A DNA stretch of 64,000 nucleotides from contig NRSV01000054.1 in NCBI GenBank assembly GCA_002286855.1, positions 62,001 to 126,000 on the forward strand. Direction: 5' to 3'. This DNA is from Bipolaris cookei (lineage: Eukaryota; Ascomycota; Dothideomycetes; Pleosporales; Pleosporaceae). Every line of letters begins with the position of its first letter. The stretch's first letter is position 1. This document shows positions 1 to 10,627 of this stretch, one piece after another. Under the pieces are notes generated by a model. That model searched no databases. It worked only from the letters and a program-made list of their open reading frames with translations, and was not told the origin of the DNA. Made by a program: the position numbers and the translations under genes.

Positions 1-930
1 TTCCCACAGCCTGACAGGGAAAATTTCGGGTTTGGGACATGAGGATTTGCTTTTGGGGATCATGCGTTGTGAGTTGCTTTTTTTGGATACGAATTTTCCA
101 AAGGGATAGGGTTATGCAAGTTACTTTTGCTTATTTCGTGGGGGATTAGAGAAAGAGGGATAGGGCTATGAAGCGCATTTTTCTTGCTTTGTTTTAGTGG
201 GATAATGTCCGGTGAGGATGGGGTGAAAGAATGGGATGCGGGTTAGCATGATGGGAGATTGGGTCGACTATCCCGGAGACGGATATTACAGCGGTGTGGG
301 AAGTTTGGTGGAGGTGAGTTTTTTTTCTTTGGGAGGATATGCAGTTGGTCTTGTGATGAGGGAGCACGTGGGTAGGGAGGGATGGCGTCAAGTGTACTCT
401 AGTTGATATGCTCACATGATGGGATGCAGGGATGGAGATGGTAAGGTTGGGAGGATCTCGATTTCTTTCTGAAGTTGTGAGAGTTGGTTTTAGTGTTGTT
501 AGAGAGTCCAGAGAATCGCTATGTGGAAACTTATGGTATGTTATCAGATATCTGAGATATACGTGTTGATGAAGTTGATGAACGTGAGATATCAAGGTGG
601 ACTAGAATATTGAAATATCAGGCGATCAACTTGGTCTCCAAGCTTCTTGTATACCTATAAAACCTATAGCATGCACGTAGTCAAATTTGTCTGACGGGCA
701 TATTGAGAAGTAGAGAAGTGTAGTGGGGTGAACGTGAACATGAACGGTGAACGTAGACGGCGGATGCCTTCCTGCTTCAGGACGAGCCGAGGTGGGGCCA
801 TGCGCTCACTTCGAGTACGATCAACACCAAACAACGCGTTGTAACGCGACCAGCCGCCACAATTGACGCTCTTTGACTTGATCGTCTGCTTCGCCTGGAG
901 CGCATTCTTGAGGTGTACACAACACTCAAA
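1..930. other. Intergenic, no gene recognised
   Basis: No open frame here resembles a known protein or shows a convincing exon. The plus strand is G/T-rich up to about position 480, with many GGGATAGGG-like runs. The last 200 bases become more mixed and form the upstream region of the APC15 gene. Confidence 0.6.
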
Positions 931-2190
931 ATGTTTTCGCTACCTATGATTGCGCCGCGTCCAGTAAGTGTTTCCTACTTTTTGTGTTCAAATGCTCGAC
1001 GCTGCAACCAGGCACACCATTTTTGAGAAGCATGTCAAATATAGAGAATAAAAGACTAACACAATAAATAGGACGCCAGTCTGTGGCCCTCCCTTCACAA
1101 TACACATACAGCATTTGAAGACACACAGTCGCAGTCACCACCCAACACGTCGCACAACCAGCGGCGCCCAACCTCGCACCACACCCCCCACCACAACCAA
1201 AACTTGCTGCTCTCCAGCCTCACAGCCGATGAAAACACCATCGCTCAGCGGAAACTCAACGTCCGTCGTTTTGGCGCAGGATGGCTGCGCCCACCCGGCG
1301 TATCGAAAACCCTCCAAGCCCTCAAAGACGAAGAGCTTGAGAAAGAGGAACAAGAAATGATGCAGCGCCGCGAACAAGTAATGATGGACCTAGCCGCCGC
1401 GCAGCAAGAAGCCGCAAACGAAGAGCAGCGTGAGCGCGGCGAAATGGAAGAAGAAGCCGGTATAGGCGAAGAAGAACGAGACCTAGACGACGAAGTACCC
1501 GAAGCCGAAGAAAGCATGAGCGAATCCTCCTCTGGCGCCGCTAGCAGCAGCAACAGCAACAGCGGCAACGACTCAGAAGACGAACAAGAAGAAGAAGGAA
1601 GCGAAATCAGCGGCGAGGCACAAGAAGAAAGCACCGTCCCCTTCAACGAAGACAGCTTTATCGAAGGCAGCATGATGGAAGCAGAAGTCTCCCACATGCT
1701 CGAGATGGAAGAGGCGGAAATGACAGGCGTCCTTCAAGACGAACGTGACCTCGACGACGATGTCCCTGAAGCAGGAAGCTACGAGCATACGGATTCGGAA
1801 CTAGAGGATTCAAGCGACTTGGATAATTCGGCGTTGCCGACGGGGCTTGCGTCGGCAAGGTCGAGACGCTCGACGAGAAGGCGCCGCTCGAGTGGGAGAC
1901 TCAGTTCTGGGCGTCGTAGCTCGGGGCTGCCAGGGGGGATGACGTTGGGTGTGCATCCTACGGCTGGACGCGTGAGTTTGGGGGTTGATTTAGGGAATGG
2001 GAGGAGTAGCTTTGGTATGGATGGGAGTAGTTCGTTTTTTGATGGCAGCTCGTTTTTGAGGAGTTCGCCCGCGGGGAATGCGGCGGCTAATAGGGGGTCG
2101 TTGCGGGATCGCTTTTTGGGCGCTGCAAGAGGTGGTGGGAGTAGTGGGGGTGGAAGTGGAGGCGGAGGCGGAGGCGGATGGAGGGCTTGA
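931..2190 (+). CDS. apc15: Anaphase-promoting complex subunit 15 (APC15-like)
   Basis: Two exons, 931..963 and 1072..2190, give 383 aa. The intron starts GTAAGT and ends AATAG, and the join is phase 0. The joined N-terminus reads MFSLPMIAPRPDASLW, like the short N-terminal motif of fungal Apc15; the second exon carries RRFGAGWLRPPGVSKTLQ near residues 85-105. A long Asp/Glu-rich acidic tract follows at roughly residues 110-230, and the C-terminus is Ser/Arg- then Gly-rich, ending GGWRA. In the family, APC15 is a small subunit of the APC/C ubiquitin ligase that works in mitotic-checkpoint complex turnover. The protein is much longer than animal APC15 (about 120 aa) because of the acidic and Gly-rich tail. 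Codon use changes sharply near 1780 from C/A-ending to G/T-ending. Confidence 0.8.
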
Positions 2191-3304
2191 TGATTGGTGA
2201 GTTTATATTGTATAGATACCCAATAGCGATGCAAAGTTGTACCGCAGTGTTAATGAGTAGAAAACATATGTAAAATATCATGGGTGGATTATAGATATGG
2301 AATGTCAAGATATGTGCAGTACCTATCACAGACCGTTACTATATGCATGAACTTAGATATCTTGTCCAACGCGTTCATAATCATGAAGAAATATACAATA
2401 CATGTCTCATCTTGCCGTACAACATTCAATCAGAGTGTGTTTTCTGCCTACAGGACTTGTCAATAAAAGCCTCTACCGTATCATTCATGACAATATTCTA
2501 CAGTCTGTTCAGTGATTTCTACTTCTTTCTTGTCCTAAAAAATCCTTAAGTTTCTACTTAAGCCCTCAACTACATACCCCGTAACTAGGCTTCCTATCCC
2601 AACTACTCCCTCTGCATGAGATGTTGGACTAGGCACATATCGCAGTGCATGAACTCTCGAATAGAGAGCGGACTAGAGTATAATGTATATAGCGTGTAGT
2701 ATCTACCCGTCTCAGCTTTGACAGTGTGCAAACTGAAAAGCAGGGTCACGTGTGTTGTAGAATTCAACAATCAGGGGATTCAATTCGCTTTCTAGCCTGT
2801 TGGAGGCTGGAGGCTGATTTTGGTTGATGGACTATGAGAGTCGCATGGGCTTGATTGGGATCCTCGTGATGTCGATAGTGACCACCTGTAAGGAGTTACG
2901 ACTTTTGCAGATTTGCTAGGTCTGGCTTTCGGAATGTCTACAGTGGTGAATGCCTGGAATGAATTGAAGGCTTTTGTGGAAGAGATATATGGTAGGGTTA
3001 AGTAAGAGAAACAAGGTAGTGACGAAAGTAGATGATATGACTGTTCAATAAGGAGAAAAGTGCATAGTAGTTTCCAAGTCTCTCAATGCCGTAGTAATGG
3101 CGAAAGAATGATATATTGGCGGTCCTGCCATGATGAGTCTGGGATATATTTAATGAGCTGCTGGACGTAATATTTCGTGATGATAAGATACTCATTTCTT
3201 CACAATGCAAAAGAATCTTGGTGTATATCGTCACAGCCATACATTTGAATTGGTATTCTTGATTTTTTCCCTTTTGCTCGCTCCCAGCGGTACATATACA
3301 GCAG
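2191..3304. other. Intergenic, 3' flanks of APC15 and NDUFA8
   Basis: The two flanking genes converge here. Short frames exist but none has recognisable content or splice support. The stretch is moderately AT-rich and probably holds both 3' untranslated regions. Confidence 0.6.
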
Positions 3305-3928
3305 TTAGTGGGATGCAAAGATGTTGCGTGTACGCAGGTGGACTGGTGTCTCTCCCTTAGGCGTGTCTGGTATCGTCTTTTCCAATTTCTGCAGGGAATG
3401 AGTACACAGAGTAGCAGGGGAACTTTTCCAGACATACCAGCTTGTCAAACACACACTTGTTCAGCTTGCGCTCTTCCGACCGGCAGTTCCAAAGTTGCTG
3501 GTTGTGGTTCTCGAGACACTGCCAGTGGGTGCGGAACTGAGTCAGGCAGTTCTCGTTGATATCCTTGATACTGGCGCATGTGTCAGCACCTGCCTCGTCG
3601 TACAACTACAGTTCCAGTACGCACACGCTCGCGGCACACCTGGTAACCTTGCGGCCCTCCTTCATGCACTCGAATTCACCCCGGCCGTTAGCCTCGGTCT
3701 TGCACATCATGTAGTCATCGTTGAATGGCTTGCAGCGCGCGCCGATAAAGTATGAGGCACTGAGGAGGGGCGCAGAACTGGCTCCGAGCTCTTGGACCTT
3801 GGGGATGTCGTCGGGCAGAGGGGTTGTGTCAATGAGGGCTTGCTGGTTAAACCTGTATGGGATAATTAGGCCATGGAGCTTACAGATGGGTTCAGAGGGC
3901 GCATTTACCTGGGCTGGCGCGACGACAT
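3305..3928 (-). CDS. NADH:ubiquinone oxidoreductase NDUFA8-type subunit (20.8 kDa family)
   Basis: Four exons on the minus strand: 3909..3928, 3625..3852, 3438..3570 and 3305..3388, giving 154 aa. Introns are 49-56 nt with GT..AG ends, and all phases agree. The protein begins MSSRQPRFNQQALIDTTPLP and ends LRTRNIFASH. Four CX9C motifs are visible: C-KPFNDDYMM-C, C-MKEGRKVTR-C, C-LTQFRTHWQ-C and C-RSEERKLNK-C. This twin CHCH arrangement is typical of NDUFA8, an accessory complex I subunit on the intermembrane-space side of mitochondria, imported and oxidised through the Mia40 pathway. The second donor was chosen as GTGCGT because it gives the family-like CAASVIKDINENC. It is head-to-head with the nucleoporin gene, 423 bp apart. 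The first exon is only 20 nt, so the start is the least certain part. Confidence 0.85.
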
Positions 3929-4351
3929 GGTGGCGGGTGGGTGCCAATGGCGGACTATCGACTTGGGAATTGAAGATGATGGTCGCCAGGTCGTCGCGGG
4001 TGTCGGCTTGGCACTTCACTAAAACTGGCAGGGATGTGATGGGGCCGCCGCCTGTGCCTGAACCTTTGTCTATCAGAGACAACAATCTCTCTTCACTCTC
4101 GCGCCTGCATCTCAACTGCACTTTTGCGTCGCCTCGCACACAGTTCATCGGCCGGAATGCATGCCCATTGAGCTACACTATTCTTGTCTCCAGCGCCAGC
4201 ATCTCTACGAGGCCCCGTTCGCGTTTCCTACCGCGACCAAAAACAAACAACCCGGCGCCCGATAGTCTGCGACTTGAAGACACCGTCACTCGTTTCCTTC
4301 ATCCACAAGCAAGCTTGAATAAACACCCGCACAGCGCGCATTCTCTTCAGC

Positions 4352-5662
4352 ATGTCTTTTAGCTTTGGAAATATTGGCGGCGGAGAAAAGAAGACGGGTA
4401 CCTTGTTTGGAAGCACTACAGCACCGGCTGGCGGTCTCTTTGGCCAATCGCAGCAACAGCAACAGCAGCCTCAGCAGTCGAGCAACACGGGCGGTGGTTT
4501 ATTTGGTTCTGCAGCACCAGCCCAGAACAATACCAGCAGCTTATTTGGCTCGACACAACCGCAGCAACAACAGACTACGGGCTCAAGTCTGTTTGGCCAA
4601 CCACAGCAACAACAAAATGCCGGTGCGAGCTTGTTCAGTCAGCCCCAGCAGCAACAGCAACAGACGCAACAACAGCAGCCCAACATGAGCAACAGTCTCT
4701 TTGGCGCCTCGCTCCAGCCTGCCCCTATTCTAAACAGCGTGCAGGCGCAAAGCATCCAGCAGCAGCGCGAAGGACTCCCCCAGCTGCGCCAGTCTTCAGC
4801 ACAGCCTTTCGCCGGCTCTACCATGAGCGGTCACAGAGAAAAGTCGGTCGTCGAGCAGATACGAATCCTCAACAACAAGTGGGATCCAGAGAACCCAGAA
4901 TGCGTATTCCAGTTTTACTTCTACAACTCTGTCAAGCCAGAAGAAGCGCCTTTCTACGGGCCCTCGCAAGGTGAAGATGAGCGGAAATGGGAGGAAGCCC
5001 TCTCGAAGAAACCGAGCCCAGGCGCCATCCCGGTCCTAGCGCGTGGCTTCGAACAAGTCGGAGAGCGCATACGGCAGCAAGCTGCGGCTGTCACCGCGCT
5101 GCGCACACGTCTCCACGAAATCAACAATAGTCTCTCGTTGCTCAAGGACGCACATGAGCTGACAGTAGCGTCGCGCATCACCGAAGCCAAGCGGAAGCAC
5201 ATTGTTTTTATCCAGCGAACACTGGCCCTCGCGACCAAGGTGCAAATCTTGCGAAACCGAGGATACGTCATGGATCCACAGGAGGAGGACTTGAAGAAGA
5301 AGTTGATTGAGCTGGAGAAGCAGACCTTTGACCCCGTTCTCGGAGGGCGACAAGAGGAGATTTGGGCACGCATGTCCAGCGTGCGCGAGCGTGCGCGGAT
5401 ACTACAAGAGGAAACAGAGAAGTTAGGCAGGACTATGGACAAGCAACAGAACGGCGAGCTTCTTTCAGAGGAAGACCAAAAGGCCCTGGAGAAGGTAAGA
5501 CACCAACTACTAGCAGATACTAGATCACAAGCTAACGTCATCCTCCAGCTCCTGAAAGATTACGACCGTCAACTCGAGCACCTCAAGAAATGGGTCGATG
5601 ATACCAAGGAAGAGTATGACGAGTGGGAAGCATCAAAGCAAGCAAGGCCAGCGAAGCGATAA
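4352..5662 (+). CDS. NUP57: FG-repeat nucleoporin Nup54/Nup57
   Basis: Exons 4352..5494 and 5549..5662 give 418 aa. The N-terminal 150 residues hold FG repeats (SLFG, GLFG and similar) separated by Gln-rich spacers encoded by CAG/CAA runs. From about residue 170 to the end there is a helical, coiled-coil-rich domain containing the stretch NKWDPENPECVFQFYFYN, as in the Nup54/Nup57 alpha-helical domain. Nup57 sits in the central transport channel of the nuclear pore with Nup62/Nsp1 and Nup58/Nup49 homologues. The 54-nt intron (GTAAGA, GCTAACG, CAG) has no stop and is a multiple of three, so a retained form would add 18 residues; removal restores ALEKLLKDYDRQLEHL, the expected continuity. The start is the first ATG, followed at once by FG-type sequence. 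Confidence 0.9.
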   Translation: MSFSFGNIGGGEKKTGTLFGSTTAPAGGLFGQSQQQQQQPQQSSNTGGGLFGSAAPAQNNTSSLFGSTQPQQQQTTGSSLFGQPQQQQNAGASLFSQPQQQQQQTQQQQPNMSNSLFGASLQPAPILNSVQAQSIQQQREGLPQLRQSSAQPFAGSTMSGHREKSVVEQIRILNNKWDPENPECVFQFYFYNSVKPEEAPFYGPSQGEDERKWEEALSKKPSPGAIPVLARGFEQVGERIRQQAAAVTALRTRLHEINNSLSLLKDAHELTVASRITEAKRKHIVFIQRTLALATKVQILRNRGYVMDPQEEDLKKKLIELEKQTFDPVLGGRQEEIWARMSSVRERARILQEETEKLGRTMDKQQNGELLSEEDQKALEKVRHQLLADTRSQANVILQLLKDYDRQLEHLKKWVDDTKEEYDEWEASKQARPAKR

Positions 5663-6068
5663 TTTCATAATGTACTTTGGCGCTTTGAGCATGTATGATT
5701 CACTAGAAATGTGGGGTTTATATTGCCAAAAGTTGGGCGTTGTGAGATACCAAGCGGCGGATGCATAAAAACCGATAATAGTCTTAGCGTCCCGGGAGCG
5801 TTGCTACCATTCTGTACACTTTGTCTTGTAATGCCCATCTTGGAAAGGATCACGAAACAATGGAAACTCTTGCATTCGGGATATCATTACATTCGGTGAC
5901 CAGCGTTTTCCGTCAGGCATCTTGTGTGTCCTGGTATTGTTACAGGCGCATTATTGACTGTATGCGCATCTATGATACAGCTGCCGTTCGTTTCGACATT
6001 ACGCAACTATCGCCCATAAATGATGGGTGTGTAGACGGTTACGATATGCGACAGTAGATTCGTTCCGT
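5663..6068. other. Convergent intergenic region (Nup57 / Tom5)
   Basis: Tail-to-tail spacer that must hold both 3' untranslated regions. I see no additional gene. Confidence 0.6.
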
Positions 6069-6351
6069 TTAGAAGAACTTGGAGACGTATTCGACAAGAT
6101 GCGGCGCTGTTGATGATTAGCCCAGAATACACTTGCGCAGCTCTGGATAAATTTTCTTACAAAAGTACAAGACAACAGCGCTGGCTGCCGTCCACTTGAT
6201 ATCGGACATGGTCTGGGCCTCTGCCGCAGCAAGCTCCTGCTTAGAAGGCTGTGGTGGTGCTGCATCCATTGTCAGCCATAATCCGCCCCGAGAATACATC
6301 CTCCTCTCTCCCTCTTACATCCTAGATAGGGTTTGACTAACCTCCGAACAT
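6069..6351 (-). CDS. TOM5: Mitochondrial import receptor subunit Tom5
   Basis: Three exons on the minus strand, 6342..6351, 6161..6259 and 6069..6106, give a 48-aa protein. It starts MFGAPPQPSKQELAAAEA and ends YFSPHLVEYVSKFF, matching the layout of fungal Tom5: a short acidic-amphipathic N-terminus with a (A)AEA-type helix, one membrane segment (about residues 24-44), and a conserved VSKFF-like tail. Tom5 is a small tail-anchored component of the TOM complex in the outer mitochondrial membrane. The first exon has only ten nucleotides and the donor is GTTAGT; the second donor is GTAAGA with acceptor AACAG. The gene falls below normal ORF-length cut-offs and would be missed without splicing. 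Confidence 0.85.
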
Positions 6352-7539
6352 GGTTGCTATGTGGGTGGATCCGAGAGAATTGCGTGTTTAGAGTTTGATT
6401 TGAGAAGGCGGAATTCGCAGATGACGTTCACAACGGGCAATTTGACATGCAAAAGTTTGGAGTAGTCGGCGTTTGGGCGCCGGATACCGCCGACACGGTC
6501 AGGGGGTCACGTGGAGACATACATCCGTACACAATGCTTTGCATTAATGGACTTGTTTGCTTCTACTGAGGATCTGCTCGCCCTAGTTTGCATGATCGAC
6601 AAGAACTTATCTACAGTTGAATCTTTGATCTTCCATATGCAGGTTGAATTGCTGTCTGCCGCTGCCCTGCAGAAAGGAGAGATGCTTGCGGAGCTCAATC
6701 GTACACAGCAACAGAAAACGCCCAAGCAAATGCGTCTTCCACGAACAGTATGCGCTTTTCCTCTCTAGGTCTACAAAGCGAGCCGTCTATGTCAGAGATC
6801 ATCTCGGATGCGGCATAAAATCCGTGAAAAGAAACGTAATCTCTGTCAGATCAGACCGCCTCCCTGGCGCTCTACTGCCCCTGTCTGCTGATAGTTTCGC
6901 GTCTGCTATTTTTATTAGCACGCTTCCCAATCGAATCTAAACCGGGTGACAAAAGTGATCAACGGGACAGCAAGGAATCGGTACTAGCCGTTTGTATGCG
7001 CGTCGCGTCACGGGCATTATGTTATAGGCTAGACAACGGACTAAAGTTAACTGCAACCCATGAGGCGATCATCATTACATTACATACTAACAGACGCAAT
7101 TGCTCTCCTATGTCTAGTAACTCTCAAAAAAATCTCGGTATGATTCTGAATGGTCGATTTAAGGTCTGAATCCAACTGGCCTCGATTGCCGCCACGCCCC
7201 CAACAGGGATCGACTGTGGTAAGCCGCAAAGACATGTTGTCGTTGACATGCCCGCGGCCATCCTGCACAACACCAAGGCCGAACGGACCATGCTGCGCCC
7301 ACAAGTTTCTCTTAAATTATTGGCTAATTCCACAGATAGGTATGATCTTCATACCCCGGCTTATGTTCTGCTCGGGTCCATGACGCTAACCGGTATGCCC
7401 TGGGGTACTCTTTAACGTGAAGTCCCCTTGCACCTACATGCACGGCTCGTATAGATAGAGTAAGCCTCGTGATCTTACGATTCTATACAAATTCTTCTTC
7501 TTCTTGTCGTTCTTTTACTTGTTGTTTCAGTGTTTGGAA
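6352..7539. promoter_or_regulatory. Divergent upstream region of Tom5 and the GH55 gene
   Basis: Both flanking genes point away from this 1.2-kb stretch, so it must contain both promoters. Frames at 6511-6768 and 6644-6940 have no recognisable content and no splice support. A pyrimidine-rich TTCTTCTTCTTG run lies about 45 bases before the GH55 ATG. Confidence 0.45.
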
Positions 7540-10174
7540 ATGTTTAATCCAACGGCTGTCGTACTCGGCTTGTACTCGACATGCGTGCTTGCGCACAATG
7601 CTCGCTATGCTCACGAACCTGCCGACATCTCCGCTCGCGCAGAGCCCCTCACCCATTCACATGTAAAGCCTCGCCAACATGTTATCTCTGAATCCAATTG
7701 TGCTCCATACTGGATGGAAAACATTAAACATCAGGGCATTGCTAGTTTCAATCCAAACCCAAACAACTATACAGTCTTTAGGAATGTCAAGTCTTACGGT
7801 GCAGTTGGCGATGGCGTCACGGATGACACCGCGGCTATCAATCGAGCCATTACAGACGGCAACCGATGTGTACCTGGATCGTGCTCGAGTTCGACCAACA
7901 CACCGGCTGTCCTATATTTTCCTGGTGGAACATACTTGGTATCTGATGCCATTAAAGACTATTACAACACTCAAGTATGGTACCCAGAATCATTCACTGA
8001 GGCCAAGATTGACTAACAAGTCCAGATTGTTGGAAACCCCAACTGTCTCCCTACTATTCTTGCTGCTTCCAACTTTTCTTCTCCTGGTGGAACAACAATC
8101 CTCGATGGTTCTGGCTACGGATCTACCGTCTCTTTCTACCGCCAGATCCGCAATATCATCATCGACACTACAAGACTACCCACTAACTTCTCAGCTGTCT
8201 CAATCTATTGGCCAACTGCACAGGCAACTAGCATCCAAAACGTCGTGTTTAACATGAACCCCAACAATGGGACTACACACATCGGTCTTCTTATTGACTC
8301 GGGTTCCGGAGGTTTCATGAGTGATTTGGTGTTCAATGGAGGACGCCGGGGCTTCCTTGTCGGAAACCAGCAATTCACTACTCGCAACCTTACATTCAAT
8401 AATATCGACACTGCAATTGAAATGTTTTGGGACTGGGGCTGGACATACAAGTCTGTGTCTATTAACAATTGCCGTGTTGGATTAAATGTCTCTTCCGGCG
8501 GTTCTTCATCACAGAGTATAGGATCAATTACATTGTTTGACAGCGAAATTAAGAACACAGAGGTTGGCATTGCTACTGCCAGAACCGATGATTCTCAGCC
8601 TGCTGCTGCTGGAGCCCTGTATCTGGAAAACGTCAAGTTCGACAATGTACAGGCTGCTGTGGTTGGCCCCAATGGAACCTACCTTGCAGGATCTTCCAGT
8701 TCCGTGGCAGTCGATGCTTGGGCTGATGGACACCGTTATACTTCTTATGGCGGCCCTGATATTGCACGCGGTCATATCGCGTCCACCCAACGACCAGCTG
8801 ACTTGGTGGATGCCCAAGGAAAGTTTTACGAGCGCTCGAAACCTCATTATGGAGAGGTACCCTTGTCTCAGTTCCTCAGTGCTCGTGATTTCGGTGCTAC
8901 TGGAAACGGCCTTACGGATGATACCGCCGCTCTCAACACTGCTATTCTGAGAGCCAAAGAAGAAGGCAAGATTTTGTTTCTTGATGCAGGATACTACAAG
9001 GTCACATCTACGATTTACATACCTCCTGGCTCTATCATTGTAGGCGAACCGATTACAGCTGTCATTCTTTCGTCTGGTCCTTTTTTCAACTCTATAGAAC
9101 AACCCCAACCTGTTGTGAGAATCGCTCTTCCAGGCGAAACGGGTCGAGTCGAGATCTCAGACCTTATTGTCAGTACGCAAGGCCAGCAAGCAGGCGCCAT
9201 ACTGTACGAGTACAACCTCGGTACATACAACCAAGAGCCAGCCGGTCTCTGGGATGTGCACGCCCGTATTGGCGGCTTTGCAGGATCAGAACTGCAAACT
9301 GCGCAGTGTGAGAGGACGCCCGCCAATGTGACGATTACCGAGGGCAATCTGGATCAGGACTGCATCGCTTCATACATGACAATGCACGTAACAAAATTTG
9401 GTGCTGGATTGTACATGGAAAATAACTGGCTTTGGACCGCCGACCACGAGCTCGATATCCGCGGTGAAGCTCAACTCACTCTCTATGCCGGTCGAGGACT
9501 CCTCGTTGAAAGCATCAACGGACGACTATGGCTGTAAGTCCCCTTCCCATCTCCCACCCATCACCAAGAAGAGAAAACTAATATTAATGAAAAACAGTTA
9601 CGGCACATCAGTCGAACACCACACCCTCTACCAGTACCAATTCGTCGACACCCGCAACATTTTCATGGGCCAAATCCAAACAGAAACAGCATACTTCCAA
9701 CCCAACCCCAACGCCACCATCCCCTTCCCTGTAAATCCTTCCCTCTCTGACCCCGTCTTCAACTCCTCCCCGGATCCCTCCGCCCCTCCCTCGACTTTAA
9801 TCCCTTTATTCAATACCCCCTCTAACACATCCACCACAAACTCCACCACCCCAAGTCCCAACACAGTCTCCGGCTGGGGCCTCCGCATCCTGCGCAGCAA
9901 CAACATCCTAGGCTACGGCATCGGCCTGTATTCTTTCTTCAACAACTACAGCTCGAATTGCTCGCGCGTCGATGCTCCGACGGCGTGTCAGTTGCGGATC
10001 CTGAGTATTGAGGGTGCGACGCAGACGTATGATGTTAGTTTTTATAATTTGAATACGGTGGGGGTTACGCAGATGATTACGCGGGATGGCGTGCAGGTTG
10101 CGGGTGCGGCGGAGAATAATAGTACGTTTGTTGATACGGTTAATGTATTTAGGATTGATGGGTTTGGGGCGTGA
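7540..10174 (+). CDS. Secreted glucan 1,3-beta-glucosidase, GH55 family
   Basis: Exons 7540..7974, 8026..9533 and 9598..10174 give 839 aa. Introns use GTATGG..CCAG with a GACTAAC branch site, and GTAAGT..ACAG. The start MFNPTAVVLGLYSTCVLAHN gives a signal peptide. Two homologous halves are visible, each opening with the GH55/pectate-lyase-fold motif: SYGAVGDGVTDDTAAINRAI near residue 85 and DFGATGNGLTDDTAALNTAI near residue 450. The rest shows beta-helix-like patterning and many N-glycosylation sequons. GH55 enzymes cleave beta-1,3-glucan, usually in exo mode, outside the cell; the role may be wall remodelling or nutrient use. A Ser/Thr/Pro-rich insertion of about 50 residues interrupts the C-terminal half near 9730-9860. 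Codon choice switches from C-ending to G/T-ending near 9970. Confidence 0.88.
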
Positions 10175-10627
10175 GGGCTGAGGGCACGAGGCTGAGAAAG
10201 AGAGTGTAGGTGTGGAAAGGGTTTATGTTTCTTGTGTATAGCATTTTGAGAGTGAAAATGAATTTATGTGGAATTGACGTCTATCATGTTCTTTTCACGA
10301 CCCAGTCAGGGTCTAGGTATTCAAATGCCAGCAGAAAGTGAAAACAGGGTACAAACTTAGCAGTCGACGATTAAAACATGAATACATTGGATATATAATG
10401 TACAATATAAGCTTTTCAATGAACTGGCCCAATCTCATAAACAATCCCAAATACGCAAAGTAACGCCCGCTATGCATTCTCCCGTGTGACCCCCCAAGTC
10501 TCGCATGTAAAACTACTGGCAGATGTTCCTTCCACGTCAAGGCTATAGCTGTAATACAAATTCAAGGCCGGCAAGAAGATAAAGAAAATGTGTCCAATAG
10601 GCATTGTCTGCCTGGCAGAATACCAGC
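10175..10627. other. Convergent intergenic region (GH55 / IWS1)
   Basis: Tail-to-tail spacer, G-rich at its left end and AT-rich further on, with no gene-like frame. Confidence 0.55.

Noticed and set aside
194..595. 133-codon minus-strand frame in the first kilobase
   Set aside because: His/Ser/Pro-rich sequence that mirrors a GT-rich opposite strand; no motif, no neighbour frame, no splice signals.
6511..6940. Plus-strand frames between Tom5 and GH55
   Set aside because: No recognisable family or signal peptide, and they sit where two promoters must lie. Possible orphan, but unsupported.
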